Source of the DNA: Pseudomonas sp.
Lineage (GTDB): Bacteria > Pseudomonadota > Gammaproteobacteria > Pseudomonadales > Pseudomonadaceae
DNA: 64,000 bases
Assembly: GCF_002796985.1 (NCBI RefSeq)
Contig: NZ_PEKX01000009.1
Coordinates: forward strand, 390,547 to 454,546
Reading direction: 5' to 3'
Part shown: piece by piece, positions 61,022 through 64,000 of the stretch
How the letters are laid out: every line of letters starts with the position of its first letter
Position numbering within the stretch: the stretch's first letter is position 1
The notes under the pieces: generated by a model
Seen by the model: the letters and a program-made list of their open reading frames with translations, nothing else
Database searches by the model: none
Told to the model about the DNA's origin: nothing
Made by a program: the position numbers and the translations under genes

Positions 61022-61102
61022 CGTAGGAGCGAGCTTGCTCGCGAGCAGTGTTCGCCGGCTGCTGCGCTGCCATGCGATTTGCGAGCAAGCTTGCTCCTAC
61101 AG
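61022..61102. repeat. REPIN between the FUSC gene and dbpA
   Basis: CGTAGGAGCGAGCTTGCTCG plus CGAG (61022-61045) and TTGCGAGCAAGCTTGCTCCT plus ACAG (61078-61102) are inverted. The second half has AAGCTT in place of AAGCTC, a diverged core. Confidence 0.85.
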
Positions 61103-61113
61103 AAAAAACGATG

Positions 61114-62490
61114 TCAGAGAATGCGCGCCTTGAACGAGCGTCCTTTGATCTTGCCTTCGTTGAAGTGCTTCAGCGCCTGCTTGGCGATGTCGCGCTCGAC
61201 GGCGACGAAGGCCTGGAAGTCGAAGATGGCGATCTTGCCGACCTGGGTGCCCTTGAGCCCGGCATCGCCGGTCAGCGCACCGAGGATGTCGCCGGGGCGC
61301 AGCTTGTCCTTGCGCCCGCCGGCGATGGCCAGAGTGGTCATCGGTGGCAGCAGTGGGGTGTCGTTGGCCTTGAGGAAGTCGATGCGCTCCCAGCTCAGCG
61401 GCGCGCCCTGCAGGTCTTCGATGGCCTGGGCGCGGTTGGCTTCGGCGGGGGTGACCAGCGACAGCGCCAGGCCCTTTTCGCCGGCACGGCCGCTGCGGCC
61501 GATACGGTGGATGTGGATCTGCGCATCGCGCGACAGTTCGACGTTGATCACCGCTTCCAGCGCGGCGATGTCCAGCCCGCGTGCCGCCACGTCGGTGGCC
61601 ACCAGTACGCTGCAGCTGCGGTTGGCGAACATGGTCAGCACCTGGTCGCGCTCGCGCTGCTCCAGGTCACCGTGCAGGGCCAGGGCGGAAATCTTGCGGG
61701 CGTTGAGTTGCTCCACCACTTCCATGCACTGCTGGCGGGTATGACAGAAGGCGACGCAGGACTGCGGTCGGAAATGCTGAAGTAGGCGTACGACGGCGTC
61801 GAGGCGTTGCTTAGGATCGATCTCGTAGAAGTGTTGTTCGATCTGACTGTCATCATGCAGCGCTTCCACTTCCACGCGCTCGGGGTTCTTCAGGAACTTC
61901 GCCGCCAGTTGGCCGATGCCGTCGGGGTAAGTGGCGGAGAACAGCAGGGTCTGCCGGCGTGCGGGAGCCTGGCCGATGATGTCGGCGATGCTGTCGTAGA
62001 AGCCCATGTCGAGCATGCGGTCGGCTTCGTCGAGCACCAGAGTGTTCAGGCCATCGAGCTTCAGGGTGCCGCGGCGCAGGTGCTCCTGAATCCGCCCCGG
62101 CGTGCCGACCACCACGTGGGCGCCGTGCTCCAGCGAGCCGATCTGCGGACCGAACGGCGTGCCGCCGCAGAGGGTCAGCACCTTGATGTTGTCGGCGGCA
62201 CGGGCCAGGCGGCGGATTTCCTTGGCCACCTGGTCGGCCAGCTCGCGAGTCGGGCACAGGACCAGCGCCTGGCAGCCGAAGTAGCGCGGATTCAGCGGGC
62301 TGAGCAGGCCGATGCCGAAGGCCGCGGTCTTGCCGCTACCGGTCTTGGCCTGGGCGATCAGGTCACGTCCCTTGAGGATCGCCGGCAGGGCGGCGGCCTG
62401 GATCGGCGTCATCTCGCGGTAGCCGAGTGAATCGAGGTTGGCCAGCAGGTCGGCCGACAGCGCGAGGCTGGAAAATGCGGAGGTGGTCAC
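61114..62490 (-). CDS. dbpA: DbpA, DEAD-box ATP-dependent RNA helicase
   Basis: DbpA unwinds 23S rRNA helix 92 regions during large-subunit assembly. From GTG 62490 the protein has 458 residues. It shows the Q motif (LGYREMTPIQ), AQAKTGSGKTAAF (motif I), LVLDEADRMLDMGF (DEAD), LLFSATYP (SAT), HRIGRSGR-like HRIGRSGRAGEKG and the C-terminal RNA-binding domain with DKLRPGDILGAL. An open TTG frame to 62571 exists but gives a non-family N-terminus; no strong ribosome site distinguishes them. Confidence 0.93.
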   Translation of the reverse strand: MTTSAFSSLALSADLLANLDSLGYREMTPIQAAALPAILKGRDLIAQAKTGSGKTAAFGIGLLSPLNPRYFGCQALVLCPTRELADQVAKEIRRLARAADNIKVLTLCGGTPFGPQIGSLEHGAHVVVGTPGRIQEHLRRGTLKLDGLNTLVLDEADRMLDMGFYDSIADIIGQAPARRQTLLFSATYPDGIGQLAAKFLKNPERVEVEALHDDSQIEQHFYEIDPKQRLDAVVRLLQHFRPQSCVAFCHTRQQCMEVVEQLNARKISALALHGDLEQRERDQVLTMFANRSCSVLVATDVAARGLDIAALEAVINVELSRDAQIHIHRIGRSGRAGEKGLALSLVTPAEANRAQAIEDLQGAPLSWERIDFLKANDTPLLPPMTTLAIAGGRKDKLRPGDILGALTGDAGLKGTQVGKIAIFDFQAFVAVERDIAKQALKHFNEGKIKGRSFKARIL

Positions 62491-62812
62491 GAAGGGAGCC
62501 CGGGTGAATCCATTGGCCGCGCAGTGTAGCAGGAGAGCACCCTCTGGCGGGCTGAGATGCCGGTATGACAAGGCTTTGAAGCCACTCGTCCGAATTTGTC
62601 CAGGCGGCGATCAAGGGTTTTTTCAAGACATTCGCTTTCCGCAGATTTTTATCGTAGAGTTTCCGGACTGTGTTTGCATGGGTCGCCGTCGATCGTGACC
62701 TGATGCGGTCGGTCATTCCACCCCGTCCTGCTCGACTCCTTGTAACGCCTTGCAACTCAGTTCCTGGTCACTCACGTGGCTAATTTTCAGAATATGTTCC
62801 AAGGAGAACACC
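62491..62812. other. Divergent gap between dbpA and the cold-shock gene
   Basis: The 322 bases hold the promoters of both genes and a possible long 5' leader of the cold-shock gene. It includes AT-rich stretches (GATTTTTATCGTAGAG around 62644-62659) but no convincing -35/-10 pair. AAGGAG (62801-62806) before ATG 62813 is the ribosome site. I saw no other gene. Confidence 0.5.
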
Positions 62813-63022
62813 ATGTCGAATCGTCAGAACGGCACCGTCAAGTGGTTCAACGAGACCAAAGGCTACGGCTTCATTACCCCGGAAAGCGGCCCGGACGTGT
62901 TCGTACACTTCCGCGCCATTGAAGGCACCGGCTTCAAGACCCTGGCCGAAGGCCAGAAGGTCAGCTTCGAAGTCGTGCCTGGCCAGAAAGGCATGCAGGC
63001 CGAGCGCGTACAGGTGATCTAA
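62813..63022 (+). CDS. Cold-shock protein of the CspA family
   Basis: The 69-residue single OB-fold protein has RNP1 (KGYGFI) and RNP2 (VFVHF) motifs and the NGTVKWFNETKGYGF start. CspA family proteins bind single-stranded RNA and act as RNA chaperones or antiterminators. It is preceded by AAGGAG at 62801-62806 and a leader that may be long. It is adjacent to dbpA, the two being linked by RNA structure remodelling. A terminator follows directly. Confidence 0.95.
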   Translation: MSNRQNGTVKWFNETKGYGFITPESGPDVFVHFRAIEGTGFKTLAEGQKVSFEVVPGQKGMQAERVQVI

Positions 63023-63045
63023 GATTCCCTGGCGTCAGCCAAAAG

Positions 63046-63076
63046 AACCCCGGGTGGAAACATCCGGGGTTTTTTA
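63046..63076 (+). terminator. Terminator of the cold-shock gene
   Basis: AACCCCGGGTG-GAAA-CATCCGGGGTT has ten Watson-Crick pairs and one G-T, followed by TTTTTATT. It lies 23 bases after the stop. Confidence 0.95.
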
Positions 63077-63131
63077 TTGCCTATGGTTTTATTGCTTATA
63101 GTGTCGCCATCGATTTCCGGAGCCGCCATCC

Positions 63132-63644
63132 ATGCCATCACCCGCCTTCCGCCTGCTGCTTGCCGGCCTGCTCGTCTCGGGTAGCTCCCTTGCCGCCGAT
63201 GCACCTGCGCAGCCCACCACCTGGGGCTGGGTGGAGACGCTCACGCTGATGCCCGAGGTGGCGCCGCTCAAGGCCAAGCTGGACACCGGCGCGCAGACCT
63301 CGGTAATGGACGCGCGCAACATCACCCGGATCAAGAAGAACGGCGAGCGCTGGGTTCAGTACGACGTGATGCTCACGGACCCTGCCACCGGCAAGGAAGA
63401 GCGCCTGCCCTTCGAGCGGCGCGTCGAGCGCGTGCTCAAGTTCAAGACCGCCACTGGCGTCGAACGCAGCCCGGTGGTGTTGATGGACGTGTGCCTGGGC
63501 GGCAAGGTCTACCGCGAACAGTTCACCCTGCGTGACCGCCAGACCCTGGATTACCCGGTGCTGCTCGGCCGCCGCACCCTGGAGCACCTGGGAGCGGTGG
63601 ATGCGTCGAAGACGCAGACCGTCGCACCCACCTGCAAGCCCTGA
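63132..63644 (+). CDS. Exported retropepsin-like protein (ATP-dependent zinc protease family / RimB-like)
   Basis: The 170-residue protein has a signal peptide (AFRLLLAGLLVSGSSLAADA) and a domain with AKLDTGAQTSVMDARNI, the D-T-G motif of an aspartic peptidase fold, plus LDYPVLLGRRTLEHLGAVD, typical of DUF785 proteins, often named ATP-dependent zinc proteases. The label zinc or ATP is not supported by motifs here. Related proteins are linked with RimK-type ligases. A cluster with rimK is not in the window. Terminator upstream, so it has its own promoter. Function is inferred from family only. Confidence 0.8.
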   Translation: MPSPAFRLLLAGLLVSGSSLAADAPAQPTTWGWVETLTLMPEVAPLKAKLDTGAQTSVMDARNITRIKKNGERWVQYDVMLTDPATGKEERLPFERRVERVLKFKTATGVERSPVVLMDVCLGGKVYREQFTLRDRQTLDYPVLLGRRTLEHLGAVDASKTQTVAPTCKP

Positions 63645-64000
63645 TCAGTGCTCGTCGACGCCATGCTCCGGCTCGACCCGGCGCGGCGTGGTGCGGCCGT
63701 CGTCGGCGTTGAGCTGGAAGAAGATCGCCGCCGCCAGCATCGACAGGATGCCAACGCTGAAGTAGGTCGCGTGGAAGGCTGACAACACGTCGCCTTGTGC
63801 GCTTTCCTGATCGCCATTGAAGCCGCCCAGCAACGCCGCTGCGCAGGCGATGCCCATGCCGATGGACAACTGCATGACCACCGAGAGCAGGCTGTTGCCG
63901 GCGCTGGCGTTGTCATCGCGCAGATCGATCAGGCTCAGGGTGTTCATCGCAGTGAACTGCAGCGAGTTGATTCCGCCCAGCACTGCCAATTGCACCAGCA
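63645..64000 (-). CDS. MFS transporter of the DHA2 type (3' part only)
   Basis: The gene is cut by the right edge; only the C-terminal 117 residues are present. It shows two or three hydrophobic segments (SLLSVVMQLSIGMGIACAAALLGGF and YFSVGILSMLAAAIFFQL) and GGINSLQFTAMNTLSLIDL, typical of EmrB/MdtD-like drug exporters. It ends at 63645, immediately next to and convergent with the retropepsin-like gene, with no base between the stop codons. Substrate cannot be judged. Confidence 0.75.
   Translation of the reverse strand, partial: LVQLAVLGGINSLQFTAMNTLSLIDLRDDNASAGNSLLSVVMQLSIGMGIACAAALLGGFNGDQESAQGDVLSAFHATYFSVGILSMLAAAIFFQLNADDGRTTPRRVEPEHGVDEH

Noticed and set aside
1..64000. tRNA, rRNA, CRISPR, prophage, insertion sequence or toxin-antitoxin genes
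   Set aside because: None seen on either strand; repeats present are REP-type palindromes without spacers of CRISPR type, and no transposase or integrase is encoded.

Overview
The window is chromosomal DNA from a Pseudomonas of the P. aeruginosa group (P. nitroreducens, P. citronellolis or P. knackmussii-like rather than P. aeruginosa itself). It is GC-rich, densely coding and has no rRNA, tRNA, CRISPR, prophage or insertion sequence that I can see. The genus call rests on the Pil-Chp chemosensory cluster, a mexR-mexAB-oprM efflux operon with two recognisable MexR operators, the medium-chain-length PHA cluster (phaC1-phaZ-phaC2-phaD opposite phaI-phaF), and REP palindromes of a Pseudomonas type in many gaps.

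Layout. 1-11957 (+): end of pilK, then chpA, chpB, chpC, chpD and chpE, the chemosensory system that controls type IV pili and twitching. 12281-14469 (-): rsmE and bioA. 14660-17473 (+): FAD amine oxidase, cytochrome b561 and a YceI protein. 17525-23993: mexR (-) diverging from mexA-mexB-oprM (+), a tripartite drug efflux pump. 24168-28864 (-): a UPF0158 protein and two chemoreceptors. 29048-35162 (-): a long co-directional run read as ubiE-ubiJ-ubiB, hisI-hisE, tatA-tatB-tatC and a second RsmE-family methyltransferase, with several 1-11 bp overlaps. 35304-42694: the PHA storage cluster. 43179-50686 (-): DUF971 protein, the HslUV protease under a near-perfect sigma-32 promoter, a SPOR-domain protein, argS and priA. 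50904-54768 (+): rpmE, a secreted nuclease, an M48 lipoprotein protease and malic enzyme. 54910-58688 (+): NfeD, an SPFH protein, a PAP2 lipoprotein and a solute-binding protein. 58718-62490 (-): a FUSC membrane protein and the helicase DbpA. 62813-64000: cold-shock protein, a retropepsin-like protein and the end of an MFS transporter.

From memory of P. aeruginosa PAO1 gene order, the first 24 kb matches PA0412-PA0427, the middle 30 kb matches PA5072-PA5046 in reverse, and the last 9 kb resembles the PA0452-PA0458 neighbourhood. The window therefore appears to join two regions that in PAO1 flank the replication origin on opposite sides, as expected after inversions symmetric about oriC.

I found no wholly new multigene system. 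The most unusual items are: a 19/21 bp inverted repeat flanking hairpins in the phaC2 leader; an intrinsic terminator that also encodes the signal peptide of the nuclease after rpmE; a roughly 50-residue N-terminal extension on PhaZ; a ChpA enlarged by an acidic linker with a 9-bp tandem repeat; MexR with its first redox cysteine displaced by one residue; and paired inverted REP elements (REPINs).
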